Origin: Plecoglossus altivelis
Taxonomy: Eukaryota > Chordata > Actinopteri > Osmeriformes > Plecoglossidae
Length of the DNA stretch: 64,000 nt
Direction of reading: 5' to 3'
Assembly (NCBI GenBank): GCA_036571765.1
Contig: BROE01000001.1
Span: 3,292,457-3,356,456, forward strand
In this document: piece after piece, positions 1 through 13,700 of the stretch
How the letters are laid out: each line of letters opens with the position of its first letter
How positions within the stretch are numbered: the stretch's first letter is position 1
Notes under the pieces: model-generated
The model's database searches: none
What the model was told of the DNA's origin: nothing
Seen by the model: the letters and a program-made list of their open reading frames with translations, nothing else
Position numbers and translations under genes: made by a program

Positions 1-104
1 CTATATAATGGTAGGAAGGTTTCACTCTTTCGTTTAAGAACACTAAGTATCTGCCACCTTTTCTTGTAGAAGGTGCTATACTAGTATGTAATTCCCTCCA
101 ACAG

Positions 105-3100
105 GGCTTGATTGACACCCAGACCGTCCAACTAGAGCAGAGGCTGCGGTATCACCTGGAGGCCAAAATGTCTCCTGATGGACGTCCAATGATTCTCTCG
201 GCTAACGTCACTCGTGGCCTCGGCAGAAAGACCAGCTTGTCTGCTGCTCTGAAGAATGTGTTCAAAGAAACTGCTTCTTTCTCTGGTATCATTGGGCAAT
301 TCTGGTTCATTACTGAATACTTCTGCAAATGATTCATCAAACCTTCAGTTTTGATACTATCCTGCTGGTGATGTTGTGAAAGTGTGCAAGGTTTTCCAAC
401 AATTGGGCTGATTTGTACTGTGTTTCCTCAGTGGTGTTAGAACGAAGGCTGGATGAGGAACGCAGGCAGTATTCCGTGGAGGCGGAGCTTTTGCTGCCTG
501 GCCTGCTTGGCAGCAGGATCCTAGGACTGATGGAGCAGAAGGGCCCACGGTGGAGCTCCGCGCTGAGGCTCAAATACGGCCTGCGCGGTGAGGGAAACCT
601 ATTGTGCCAAGCACAGTGTCATCCTGACTGGAGCTACAATTTATGCGTCTAGATTCAAACATAAACACCGTTATCGATCATCCTCTCCAAAGGCTCAGTT
701 TGTGAAACTCTAGCAGTGGGGTGGTGGATGCCAGCCATAGTTTCATGCACTAACCTTTGACCTCCATCACAGAAGAGTCTCGTCACCTGCGTCAGGAGTG
801 CTACACCTCCCAGAGCCTGAGGACCGACAGAGACGCCAATCAGACTTACAGCATCCGCGCCGAGCATGAGTTCTACTGCTCCAACACGGCCCCTGTCAAC
901 CACAAGGTAACCTCCATGGGAAAGACCTCCAAGATGCAGACTTTGGACAACATTGTGGCAGGCAGACCGACATGTTCTTGTCATGGATTGGTTCTTGTCG
1001 GGCTCTCCACACCTTCAGGTCCTGCTGAGACATGAGGAGGGTCCCAGCCACACCAGGTCCAGTCTGGACATTAGCTACGGGAAACACTGGGACGAAATCA
1101 ACAACAAACGTCGACTTCTCATAAGCCAGTCCTTCAGGAACCAGTCCAGACACACTCTCACCAGCTACGCCCTAGAGGTAACAGACAATCCATACATCTA
1201 AAGATCCTAACTAACTGCTTGCTCTCTCTAAATGCCAGCATTTCCCAATAAGTACAGTAAATGAATGATACTGTTTTGTTCATTCGGTAGTAACAAGCAC
1301 TTCTTAGCCACCATCCTCATACTGTCTGTTCCTCCAGTTCAGTTTCCAGCTCCCAGAGAAGCATCTGAACTACAAGACCCAGCTGCTCCACTCTCACCTG
1401 AGGCAGAGGGGAGCAGAGAGCAGCACACACCTCAAAGTGAACTACAATGACCAGATGCCCCTAGTGGCTGGACTACACTGGAAGGATACCTCTAAAGACA
1501 CACTAAGGAGATGGGAAGGTAGCACCAAAACCGAGTGTTAACCCATAGCTGTATATCATATATGAATACAGAATGATAGTTTTTACAATACATGTTTTTG
1601 ATCTATGGTGCACTGAGTGTTTGGATATACCAGCCATGCACACTAACGCATGTCTGCCTGCTGCTTGAGCAGCTACGTTTAACATGGACACACCCTGGCT
1701 GTACATCTACACCACCCACAAGCTGAACCAGCCCCGGCGACACACCCTGCAGCTGACCTCCGCGCTCACTGTCCGCAAGTGGCTGACCGTCCGCAGCCTG
1801 GTCCTGGAAGGGCTCTACGCCACCAGGAGCAAGGAGAGGGAGGCCCGCCTGCACGTTTACACACCTGCCGTCACGTACCTCAAAGTAAGCGTCAAGGCTT
1901 TGGATCTGTAAGGTCTGCAAGGTCTGTCGTGAACCGCTCCATCCAAGACACATGCACCCACTTCAGACAGAACCTGACTCATCCCATCTTGGTGAGATGT
2001 TGATCAGTGGTGGAGTCTTGTATGAACTAGTGCCCATACAGTCAATTGACCCCTGTATCCAAGGTCAATATACAGTATAATTGTCAAATAGAGACATCCT
2101 TAAGGGCATACGCCCTAATGTATCATTACACCACTGATGTGGACGTACCAGCAGATGGCGAGGGTGGTTGAGCAACTCTGTGTCTGTGTTCCTGGGGGGT
2201 GGCCCCTATAGGCTGGGGCCTGGGGCATGGTGGGGAAGCGGGGTCTCAAGGTCTCCTGCTCCCTGAGCTCGCTGTGGAGCCCTGGTCTGAGGGGAGACCT
2301 CTCTCTGGAGACCACCAAGCACAGCAACAGCCTTCAGATGGCCTCCACCTACGGCAAGCATAACCTGACCCTCACCGCAGCCCTCAACACTCTAGACAAG
2401 GTTGGTGGGAGCCTATTAGATCGCCACCTTAGAGATTATGCGTCAGCGCGCTCGTGGAGCAATGTGTGGAATGTGGCTTTTTAGAATCTGAGGAAGAAGT
2501 TGGTGATGGTGAAGGTAGTCTTCTCAGAGCCCAAGAGCCCACCTATGGAGCTGGAGTTTGAAGTAGGAGTGGAGGAGCTCCTGAAGGAGAAGATGATGTA
2601 TCAGAAGAGAGCTGTGCTTCTCCTAAGGTCTGCCTTTCATCTTAACCTGCCTTGCCAACAATGCAACATGAAACAAAGATGATAACATGATTAAAACGAC
2701 AATTATGACGACTACTATTACAGACAACCATTCCAGAACTTTCTACAAAGCCTTCAAATCCAGGAAACCTTTACAGTTGATCTCCACAAGGGTCTCTACA
2801 TCTTCGAGTCCAAAGCCTGTCTCCCTGCCAACAGAGAGGCTATCCATACCCTCACTCTTGGTTACCAGCAACCCCGCCTATTTGTAAGTCAACAATGTTA
2901 TCACTACACTTACTACACTCACTGTGTGTTTACTTTAATCTTTCACCTTAGTCTGTTCCTGGGTCTCCTGTATCTGCAGATCTGCTCCTCCCTGACTCAC
3001 ACATTCACCTCTCACACCATTCCTGCTGACTCAGAGGTCTGTGTCACCGTGTCCAGCAACCAGGTGGGATAATAATCTAAGCAGATCGACTGTTGAAGTG

Positions 3101-4654
3101 CTTGGAAACTGAAAAACATCCTAATATCTCTTCAATCCTCCATCCTCTCTCGCAGACCCAGCGGGAGGTGCAGGGTAGGGTTCGAGTGGGAAGTAAGGAC
3201 AAGCTGACGTTCCTGGGTCAGGTCCACTCCAACCCCCTCGACTCACCCCAACATGGGCTTAGAGTCAGGGCCAGCCTCAGCCAGCTTTTACAGGTAAACA
3301 TGGCAGAGCTCGGTGAATACTGACAATCCCCATGCACAAAAGGATCATGGGTAATGTATTTTTGCCAATGTGCTTCCAGCTGCAGCTCCCCTCGTCTGTT
3401 GTAATGGAAGGAGATGTGTCCTGGAATACGGACATCAATAGTGGGTTTGATTATGTGGCCAGTGGCAAAGTAGGACTGGGCCGTCAGTCATGCCAGGTAA
3501 GAGGATCTGTCCAACTACTGTGCATCTACACTATTTACCCAATGCTTCAGTGGAATCAATAGAATGTTTGCTTCTCCCATCAGTTTTCATTACAGTTCAA
3601 TGGGTCATCAGACACAGTTGGTCTGTATTCGTCTCTCAGTCATCCCTTCAAATCAAAGATCCCCAAAACATTAGAGGTGGGTTGCCTCTGTGCTTAGCTC
3701 TGCGCTGTGACACGTAAATCGAAGTTTACGTTCATGCTTACTAATGATCGATTGTATCTGGTCTCCAGGCCCAGGCCACTGCTGCGCTGTTTGATCTGAA
3801 CGGCAGAGCGAGCAGCGCTCTGTGTGTGCGGGCTGATGGGAAGGACCGGGCCGTGCTTGAGGGCCAGCTGTCCCACTCCCTCCAGGGGGGGATCACAGCC
3901 TTGGGACTCCACGTGAACCTGACCCAGAGTCTTCTGCCCACTGCTGCTGAGCTGGAGCTCAACATGTCTGCCAACATCTCCTCTCACAGGTGAGCGGGCA
4001 GCATGACTAGCGGATGGACTTTTTTTTGACCGTGTCTGACCGAGTTTGTGACCATCTTACCATCCATCCCTCTGCTCTGTCTCCAGCCTCTCCATGCTAG
4101 GTTCCTACAGGCAGGGCAGGGAGGAGATGCTGGCCCAAGTGAGGGGCTCCCTGGAGCACACCCCAGGGCTCCAAGTGGCTGTCTCTGGGGACCTGAGGCA
4201 CTCCCTGCCCAGCCTCGCTGCTCTGCCCCCGGCTCTGGGGCTGGAGGGGGCCCTGGGGCAGTCCGACACACTGACGGAAGGTGATAATCCTGAGCTGAAC
4301 AGAGCTGACTGTCTGGGAAAATGTTGGTTGTCGTTAAGCGCTTCGTTTTGCATTTATGTGTGTGCGTTTGTGTGTGTGTGTTGCAGGACAGCTGCGAGTG
4401 AGAGTCGGCAAAGCTGTGTACAGTGTAGAGCTGAATCACCAGGAGGCGCCCATAGACTTCCAGGAGGCCGAGGAGGAAATGCTGGGGAAGGAACTTGACG
4501 GAGCCCGTGATTGGCTATGTGCCTATGCAGGGGAGGAGTCACTGTGTTTGAACATCAGCCGCAAGCTGAAAGATCAGGGAAGAGTCAGAGCCCAACTCTC
4601 TCACTCTTCCTCCTGGCTTCATTCTTCAGGTGATGTCTTTCTCTCACCCTTTTC

Positions 4655-4707
<53 letters not shown>

Positions 4708-7700
4708 CATCTGCCCTCTCCCTTACTATCTCTGTCTCTTTCATTCAACACTTTCAAATAACACTATCATACAACCTAGAGTAGTATGTCTTACTACAAC
4801 AGTGTCATTGTTCCAGAATAACATCCTCTATATCCACGCCCATAGGTATCCCAGGTAACAGCAGTGCTCAGGTGAGCTGGTCTCAGGAGGAGAGCAGGCT
4901 AACTGTGTTGGCAGGGTTACAGGCTGGGTCTCAGGCAATGACGGCTGAGTTTGAAGGGGGCAGGAGAGACTTGGCTTCCGCACGATGGGAGCTTCATTCC
5001 AGACTACAGCACAAAATCAAGGCCCTGGTTCAGAGAGGTCTTCCCAGCTCTGTGCAGGCCAACGCACACTACCAGGTGTTCATTTCCTCACTCTCGTCTT
5101 CACCTATTTGCCATCCTTTCTTCTCCTTTTTGTGCCTTCGTTCCTTTATCCCACTGTGACACATACCATTTGCTTTTCTAGATGGAGATCCAGGAAATGA
5201 CTGCAGGATTGTCCGTTCAAGTGGAAGATCAGAGAAAAGTTGCCATCCTTGTGGCGGGTGGTAGGAGCAACAGTACTGCTGACCTAGTGCTGTCTCTATG
5301 GCAACAGCTGAGGCCCCTCAAAGGCCTAGTTCCATCCTCGCTACAGGTGAGGGCTTGAAACGTCACATTTCACATAAGTAACAGTAGCCAGAAGAAGCTG
5401 ATTTGCGACTCTTCTGAGCTTAGCTCTGTGTCTTCCAGCGTCTGTGTCTTCAAGCGACCTTTCCCTGCTCCCTCATTAGTAAACAAACCGTGTCGGTGGG
5501 GGGTGGGTGTTTTCACAGATGAACTGCACAGGAGGCGTTGCTGAAGACCGCCTTTCGGCTCAGTGTTCAGGAAGCGTGGCTGGCCGACCCATGGAGGTAC
5601 GAGCCTTTCGCTCCCACAGACCACACAGCAGGCTATGCTACAGCCTGATGTTAGCATCCCCTAACCTCAATACACAGGCCAAAGGCTGCTACACCCCTAC
5701 AGGTCAGACTGAGCTCAGGGCTAACCTCACTCACTCCTCTAGGCTTCTGCGGTTTACCCTGGGCCTGCCCTTCAACTCTAGCCTCAGGCTTTTACTCCGG
5801 CCTGGGCCTACAAGGTGGGCCCTGGGGCTTGGGTTGTCTGCAGGCCCCTGGAGGGGGGACCTGAGTGGTGGACTGAGATTGGAAGCAGCTGGTCTGTATG
5901 GCTGGCATGGACTGGCTCAATACGGAAGCCCTAGTGTCTCACACAAGGCTGAGGTCAGAGGTCGGGTGAGGGTGGAGAGCCACTGTCACTTCTGGGCTGA
6001 CGTTAGCGGGGTGTGGGACTCTGTCAGCTCCAGTCTGGTAGTGTCGTCCAGGTGTGGGGGCTTAACCAGGGTGGCCTGGGTGAAGGTGTGGGATGGGGAT
6101 GCCGTCGGTCCTAGCAGGACGTCGCTGACCGTACTAGGCAGGGCTAGTTCAGATGGACTCAAGGGCTCACTGGGTCTTCAAAACAACCAGGACTCTCTGC
6201 ACTGCCTGCTCTCCCTGGTACTGAAGAACCAGGAGGCTGAGCTGGGATGGACCCTCCAGCACAAGTGGGCTTCGTTTTCCCCCACCATCCCAGAGAAGGT
6301 GGACGTGCACGGGTCGGCTCAGCTCCTGGACGCCTCTCTCTCGGGCAGCGCCAGGGTCTCCCTCGATTCTCGTTCAGCGCAGCTGGAAGTGAACGCGGCC
6401 TGGGCCCCCCAACTCTCCATCAGGGCCTCCCTCCAGCACACTCTGGCTGCCCTGAAGGATGCTGGTATACCGGAGGACGCCGTTGTGAGAGTGTTAGCAG
6501 GGTCCAGCCAGGCCCAGGTGGAGCTAGAGAGTGCTGCCTGTGCCGTATTGGCCCATGGGACTCTTCGTAAAGGAGGAGGAGGAGGAGAGAAGAGGACTTG
6601 GAGTCTGACTGTCCGTCAACGTTGTGTTTCTCTAAAGGTTAGACAGGAAACATGGGGGCAAAGGTCACCCTGAAACATGTTTCCCAGCCTAAGGAAGGGA
6701 GACATCTCATTTGGAGATGACCCTCGCATTCCTTAACAGTCACTCAGCCATTCATGCGCTGCTGCCACAACGCTGCACATTACTTCATCACACTACTTTA
6801 TCAATAAGTGCTGTAATTTTATGTGTTTCATTCAAGAAATGAAGATAATAGCATTTTCTTCCTTTCCTCCCGAACGAGCCGCAGTTATCATGCAATTGTC
6901 CGTATCGAATCAGTAATTCTATATCGGTGAAAGGAGGAATGTATTTTTACTTTTATTTATGGTATATCACATGCAATCCCTTACCCCAGCTTGTGACAGC
7001 TCGCGTCTCTGCTCTCTCCACAGACCCTCCTACCACCTCAATTCTCCATGAACGCCTCTCTCCTCCACTCCGGCTGCTCTGCCCGCCTGGACACCCACCT
7101 CCATGCTGGTGGGGAGGAGCAGGGGGCTCTGAGCCTAGCCACATCATGCCACCCCCACCTCAGCCTCAAAGGCTCTGTTCGGCATTCCCTCGGGGCACTT
7201 CGGACCCTGGGTGTCCCCCCTGGCGGTGCCCTAGTGCTGGCTCTCTCAGCTGAGGGCCTCCCCGGTGTGGAGCTGGGGCTGGAGCTGGGCCCATGCTACA
7301 CCCGGGCTAGCGCAGGGGAGAAAGGTGGATCGGAAATGAAGACAGAGCACTCTAACTGGTTTGTCAATGTGACCCACTACTGCCCAGCCTTACAGGTAAG
7401 GCCTGAGAGAGAAAAAAAAGTCAGCACTCACACATTATCCTGGCTCTTTATAACTGTTATCACAATTATCTCTGAATTCCTTCCAATAACCCTGGATGTG
7501 TGAGTGAGTCATGAGTTCGATGAAAGTGTTTTGCAAGATAAAACAAAAACACCCTCTGCTCTTTTGCAATAGCGTGTCCAACCTCGTCAGGCCTCGTTTT
7601 TCATTAGTAACAATCTAGAACATCCCTTCCATAGATTGCATGGCCATGTGTGTTCCGTCCAGTGCAGGCCTGGTATCAGGGTCATGTTTGTTTTAACTGT

Positions 7701-10700
7701 GGCGCTCCCTCTCTCTGATTGAGGGCGTGTGATTGACAAGTCTGTGTGGATGCAGCTGGGCCTATGGGTCTGCTTTGTTTATCATCTGAGGTTGGGGGGG
7801 GGGGGGGGGGTTAAGTTAGGATTGGGAGAAGGGAAGGTATGATGTTGTTCAAGTTACAATGTCAATGGCTGAACCATAAAAATATACAATTGACTTATGT
7901 AATATGTTTATTAATCATTTGTACACACAGCACATGTTAAATATTGTCATTAAAGAGTCAGGTTTGTTTATAAAGAGATGATAGATGGAGCTTATCATCG
8001 CTGTTCCTCCATGCGTGTGTTTTCACAGGACACTGTCCTCCCTGAGTCTCTGGTCCTCCAAGGCCTCCTGTCCGTGGCCCCCTGCCAGCTGGCCCTATCC
8101 TCGGCCCTGAGGGTCAACAGCCATGACCTAACCCTGGAGCTGGGCCAGTCCTGCAGGCCCCCTCGCCTCTCTGGGACTCTCACACACTCCTTTCCCGGCT
8201 TGCGTATCCGGGGCCTGCCCTTAAGGACCAGCGTGGAGGCATCTGCCCCGGGGGGCGTCGGCCAAACCGGGGCCCTGCTGATCAAAGCTGGGCCCTGTCA
8301 CATCCGAGCCAGAGGAACCATGGGGCCCAAAGGAAGCACAAGGTGGTTATGGGCCACTGAGTCCGAATGCCCTTTCCTACAGGTACGGTGTACATAGTAA
8401 ATAACTCAATCTATCCCGTAAAAGACGAAGCAGAACTTACAGAAACCACTTCCACCCCATTCCCCCCCCCCAGACTCTTGGCCTCCCCTCCCAGGCCCAT
8501 CTAAATGGATCAGTGGGGCAGGACGACCAAAGCATCTGGACGGCAGCAGTGGACGCGGGCGTGGAAGGGGAGCGGGGTTCCTTGAGGCTGACTGCAGGGG
8601 CCAGGCCTGGGCTGAGGCTAGAGGGAAAGCTTAGTCACAACCTGGCTGTGCTTCGGACTGTTCCAGGCCATGCCAGGCTGCTGGTGACGGGCAGGGCTGG
8701 AGCCCTAGGCTACGACACTGAAGCTCGGCTGCAGCTGGGGAGGTGTGGCGTGGAAGCCTCCGGGACTGTAATGACAGGCCATCGTCTGCAGGGGGTGCTG
8801 CTGTACCACAACAACTGCACTATACTACAGGTGGGAATACTGTAGGTCTGTATGCAGTTGGTACAAAGTCGATGTTGGAATTTACGGTCGGTTCTTGCCT
8901 TTATAGGAATGGGGTAGTCCCGGTGCTATGACAGCCTCTGGGTCACTGGTCATCAACGTGACCCTCCTGGAAACGGAGGTCTCCATGGCGATGGATGACA
9001 AGGAACTGCAGGCTTCAATGGCAGTGAGGACGAGTGAGGTACTGACATAGATTGCTGTTCTCACAGACCAGGCGATGTGTCGAGAAGAAACCTTCCTTTC
9101 CACGTTTAAACCCCAAACACCGACTGCGGTGTTGACAAGCACTGATGTCCCCCGTCTCCGTGTCTCAGGGACAACAGGACGTGTCTGCCCAGCTCAACCA
9201 CTCTGTACCCCTGCTGACCAGAGCAGGGCTCCCCATCAACGCTGCCATCGCAATGCTGTCTGAAAACCATGGCAACGGCTCCTACCACCAACTCCTCCAC
9301 TGCAGCATAGGAAGGCAACAGGTATGGGAATTCCTATATGTGTTGCAGCTCCCTTGTTGAAGTGGATGTTGGTGTTTAAAAACATACATGTTGCAGTTAA
9401 CTGAGGTCCTGACAGTGGAGAAGACTGCTATGATGGCAAGGGTGAAGAGCTACTTAAACCACACTATCAGCTACCTAAGGAACCAGGGGTTTCCTGAGAA
9501 CAACAGGATCCAGGTTGGAGCTTCTACTGAGGCTGTTAGACAGAGTTCACTATAAAACCTAGATTTTTCTGTTGGTAATGGGAAGTGGAATGTATGTACC
9601 GTGTGTGCAGCTAGAGGTTGGTGCTGAGGAGGCGAAGAGCCTGACCCTCTGGTCCCAGTTTGGAGCTCAACAGGCAGGCCTGGGGCTGCAAGTGAGATCC
9701 CTGCCCCTGATCACGGAACTCCAGGGCCGCCTGTGGCACAGCTGGCGTTGGCTGCAGGAGAGAGGACTGCCGCTGACCGTAGAGGTAACATATTAGCCTC
9801 TCGATGCAGGTTAGGCAGCTTGCCGCCTCCTAAGACCAGAACTGATTGGTTAAAGTAAACACAGATATTTCTCCCAGCTGTAAAAGAATCCCATGCTGCG
9901 TGTTTGAGGGTGTGAAATTGTCTGATGTCTTTATCATCTGGTTTCCACTGTTGTCCTCCAGGCCTTGTACACCGTACGGGGGCCTCTGCCCCAGATGCGG
10001 TCCAGGGCTCGCCTCTCCTTGGACGGACACGAGCTGCTGGCCTCCAGCCTGAACGTTAGCCTGGCTGAGGGACGTCTGGCCATGCTGTTCTCCCTGGCTC
10101 CTCCTACCTCTTCCCTAACTGGCTGGCATCAGAGTGTGAACACAACCCTAACGGCACAGCTTACAGGTTCTTTACAAGGCTTTTTTTTTTGGAAAGAAGG
10201 ACAATAAAGACTGGCCGGCCAGCTTCTGCTTTCCTTTACTCTTGGTGTTGTAACTCTCACTCCCTCCGCAGGGCCTCTTAAGAGTGTGTTGGCAGAGGTC
10301 CGCCGTGATGACAGACAGCTTCGCCTGTCAGGGGACCTGCGGGGCTGGGGGATACATGGAGGGTCTAAAGAGGCCCGAGTCACGCTGCTGCACAGTGTAC
10401 AGGGACAGGCCAGCCCTGCTCTGCAGGTGAACCCCTCATACACACACACACACACACACACTCAAACATGCACACAGAAACATGCACACACACAAACATG
10501 CACACACACAAACATGCACACACATACATATATACAGTATGTATGTATCTGTATATTGGACATGCTCTGAATCAGATGTGTATGTGTGTGTGTGTGTGTG
10601 TGTTTGCATGGGTGTGTGTGTAGGTGGAGGCTTGGGGTAGACTGACTGATTCTCAGCTGAGGTGCTCTATGGCTGTGAACCCTGAGCTCAGCTCCTCTCT

Positions 10701-13700
10701 GGCCCTCATTGTTCAAGGATATCACCTACAGGACAGGTATACGCACACACAAGCACACAAACCCATGCAAGCACCCACGTACAAGCATACGAACATGCAT
10801 GTTCACGCACACAAAATATGTAGTGCGCGTTGACATGTGCTTTTGTCCAGTAAGGAGTTAATGGTGAAGGTGGTCCAGAACATTCCAGAGCTGCAGCCCT
10901 ACCTGCCTGTCCAGCTCAACGCCAGATCTCAGGTGAGCTGACAAGCATGCGTTTAATTTCTCACAGATGAGGGAGATTCTCTTTCATCTAGAATGAACCA
11001 TTCCCTCTCCCGAAGTTAAACCAGTCTAGCTCCGGCGTGGGGGGACTCCTGGAGCTGGTATCCGGCAGCAGGAGGCTGTGGGCTCTGGTGGAGTTAGCTG
11101 TGCTGGAGAGGGGCTTCAGACAAGCTGTGGAGCTCAACCACTCCTTCCCACAGGTACTGTCGGGCCTCACCTACCGCTACACCAGAGAGCACCTGCAAAT
11201 ACGCTCACTGCGAGAACCCACTGGTATATGAGGCTAAGTTGTCAATCGTCTGGTGTGTCTGTGTCCAGCTGAAGCCCAGGACGGTGGCAGTGAGGACGCT
11301 GTACGAGAGGGGACAGTGGAGCCATCGGCTGCAGCATGGAACTGTGTGGGGGGGCCAGGAAGTCCGCGTGGCGGGGCACTACTCGGCCCCTCCCCATCTG
11401 GAGTTGGGAGACCACTCTCTCAATGGTACTACTGCACACCACCACTCATCCTACACACCTGGGTCTCTCTTTATGGGGGCAGGGGGGTGGTAAATATCTT
11501 TTGGGGGGCTTTTTTGCTGGGAATTTCCCCAGGGCCAGAATTGATCCCAGGCCCCAGCAGTAAGGCCTCAGTCCCTGTGCTATGTGCTCTACCCAGCGAG
11601 CCACCAGGGTGCCCCACTAAGGTTCCCCTTCAGCCACACCAACCAACAACCATGAAATCAGTGAGAAAGTGACATTGAGCTGCACATAATTCTATATTTT
11701 TCCTTTCTGTTTAGTCCAGATGGCCCATGTTCCCCGGGGGAGCAGTTTAGATGTGACACTGGCCCGTTCTGTCCAAGGCAGCCTGGACAGTGTCCAGCTG
11801 GGCTGGAACAGGCATGGGCGTCTGGAGCAGGTCCGACTCACCCCGGTCCAGCTACAGTATACCAGGAAGCAGGAAATGGTGTGTGTCTGATAGTGTGTGT
11901 CCATCGTTCAGGTCAGGGTTATGAGCTCGTGGAATGGTACAAGTGAGACCAGTGAGACCAGACTGGAGCTGAAACAGCCGTTCATCTCCACACTCTCCCG
12001 ACTCCACCTCCACACTCTCTCTCGCAGCTCTGCCAGGGACCAGAGAAGCACCCATCAGGTACTAGCTTCAATATCGATGCTCCGACTCACAGACACAGAC
12101 AGACACAATGTACGACCGTATGTTTAATCATGTGTGTGTGTACCCAGACTCATCTCTCCTGGGACAGTGGTGTGCCTGTGAACGTCTCCCTCACCCTGAA
12201 CAAACAGTGGCAGAACAACTCCAGCAGAGGGCAGGCTTGTGGTCTCTTCACACCTGGACTGGTATGCAGCAGACCAATCCCCCACAGAATCTGGGTGTGC
12301 TAGACTGTGTACATGCACACTTCTTTTCATCTGTTGTTCTTAATCTTAATATGTATTTGTGTGTGTGTGTGTGTCTGTGTCTGTGTCTGTGTCTGTGTGT
12401 GTCTTTGTGTGTCTGTGTATGACTGTGTGTGTGTTCGACCAGCAGGCTGTGGTCACCTCACCTGCGAACGTTGAGGGCTGTGTCTCCGTGGCCCAGGAGG
12501 GGAACTCATATTCCCAGAATGCTGTGTTGAAATGGGGTAACAGGAGTGTCAGACAAGGGCTGAAATATCAGGTACTGATTCAATCAGTCTTCTGACAAGG
12601 TTATATATGCTTGATTTCAATTCCAATTTTTACGCTTGAACACTAAGTAATCAATCCTCCTTGACATTTAGACATGCATTGTGTACTTTTCATATGAACA
12701 AGTACTCAAACAACGTTCAGGTGAAGTACCTCCATGTTTCCACTCACCCTTTGTCCCTGTATTCATGTCTCTACAGAGGGTTCCTGGAGGGACACACACC
12801 CTCCAGCTGGAGGCTGGGGCTGACAATGTGTCCCCTGGCCCCTGTTCTTCCCACTCTTTCCTAGCTCAGGTTCACACCAACCTCAAGGACAGGATAGAGC
12901 ACCGCCTCCAACTGGACCTGTGCCCCCCGCACCCTGTAAGGCTGATATTCCCATTTTCAATGGTGGACTGTTTGTCCTTCATTAACTTGCTTCATTGTCA
13001 TTGTCATTGCCAGTCACTAGCCTGGTCTGGGGACCACAGAGTGAAGGTGGGGACAGAGCTGCTGTACAGTCAGACCCGCCTGTCCGTGAGTGGCCAGCCC
13101 GCCTACTGCAGCTTCACCCTGGGGATCATCAACTCCTCCAGCGCCCACTCCACCAACCTCACCGTGTTTGCCGAGGTAGGGACGACTGATGGCATAAGAG
13201 TTACATTCAGGTAGCGAAGTGAGGCCATTAACATGTGTGTGGCTTTGTGTCTGTGTGCTGCAGTCCACAGTGGGTAACTGGAGTGCAGAGTTGGGAGGCA
13301 GTGCGCTCTCCTCCCTCCAGGGCCCCGGGGTCCAGATTCAGGCCAGACTAGACCGCAGCGAGCAGGTGTGGCTGAAAGGGGCCCTAAAGGGCCGATGTCT
13401 ACAGACAGCAGCCGGATACCACAGTGGTGAGTATAGTTTCATCCAACTGCATCTTTTTTTATGAAAAAATGAACACTAATGAATTGTTTAATTTGTGTTT
13501 TTTAATGGGCTTTGCTGTGTATGAAGCAGAAGGCCCAAATGAAGATCTCTCGCTGGTTGTGTGTGTAGAGGGTCGGCGAAGGTTAACTCTTAAGGCCTTG
13601 AGGCTCAATGACGGCGTCGAACCAGTGACAATCATGGCTGTCACTCTAGGGGTAGCCAATCACAGTCTGATTTTCAGAGCGAGGGGATGTGCAGATGACC

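Noticed and set aside
10129..10725. Frames rich in Cys-Val/His-Thr
   Set aside because: Artefacts of the CA/TG microsatellite intron.
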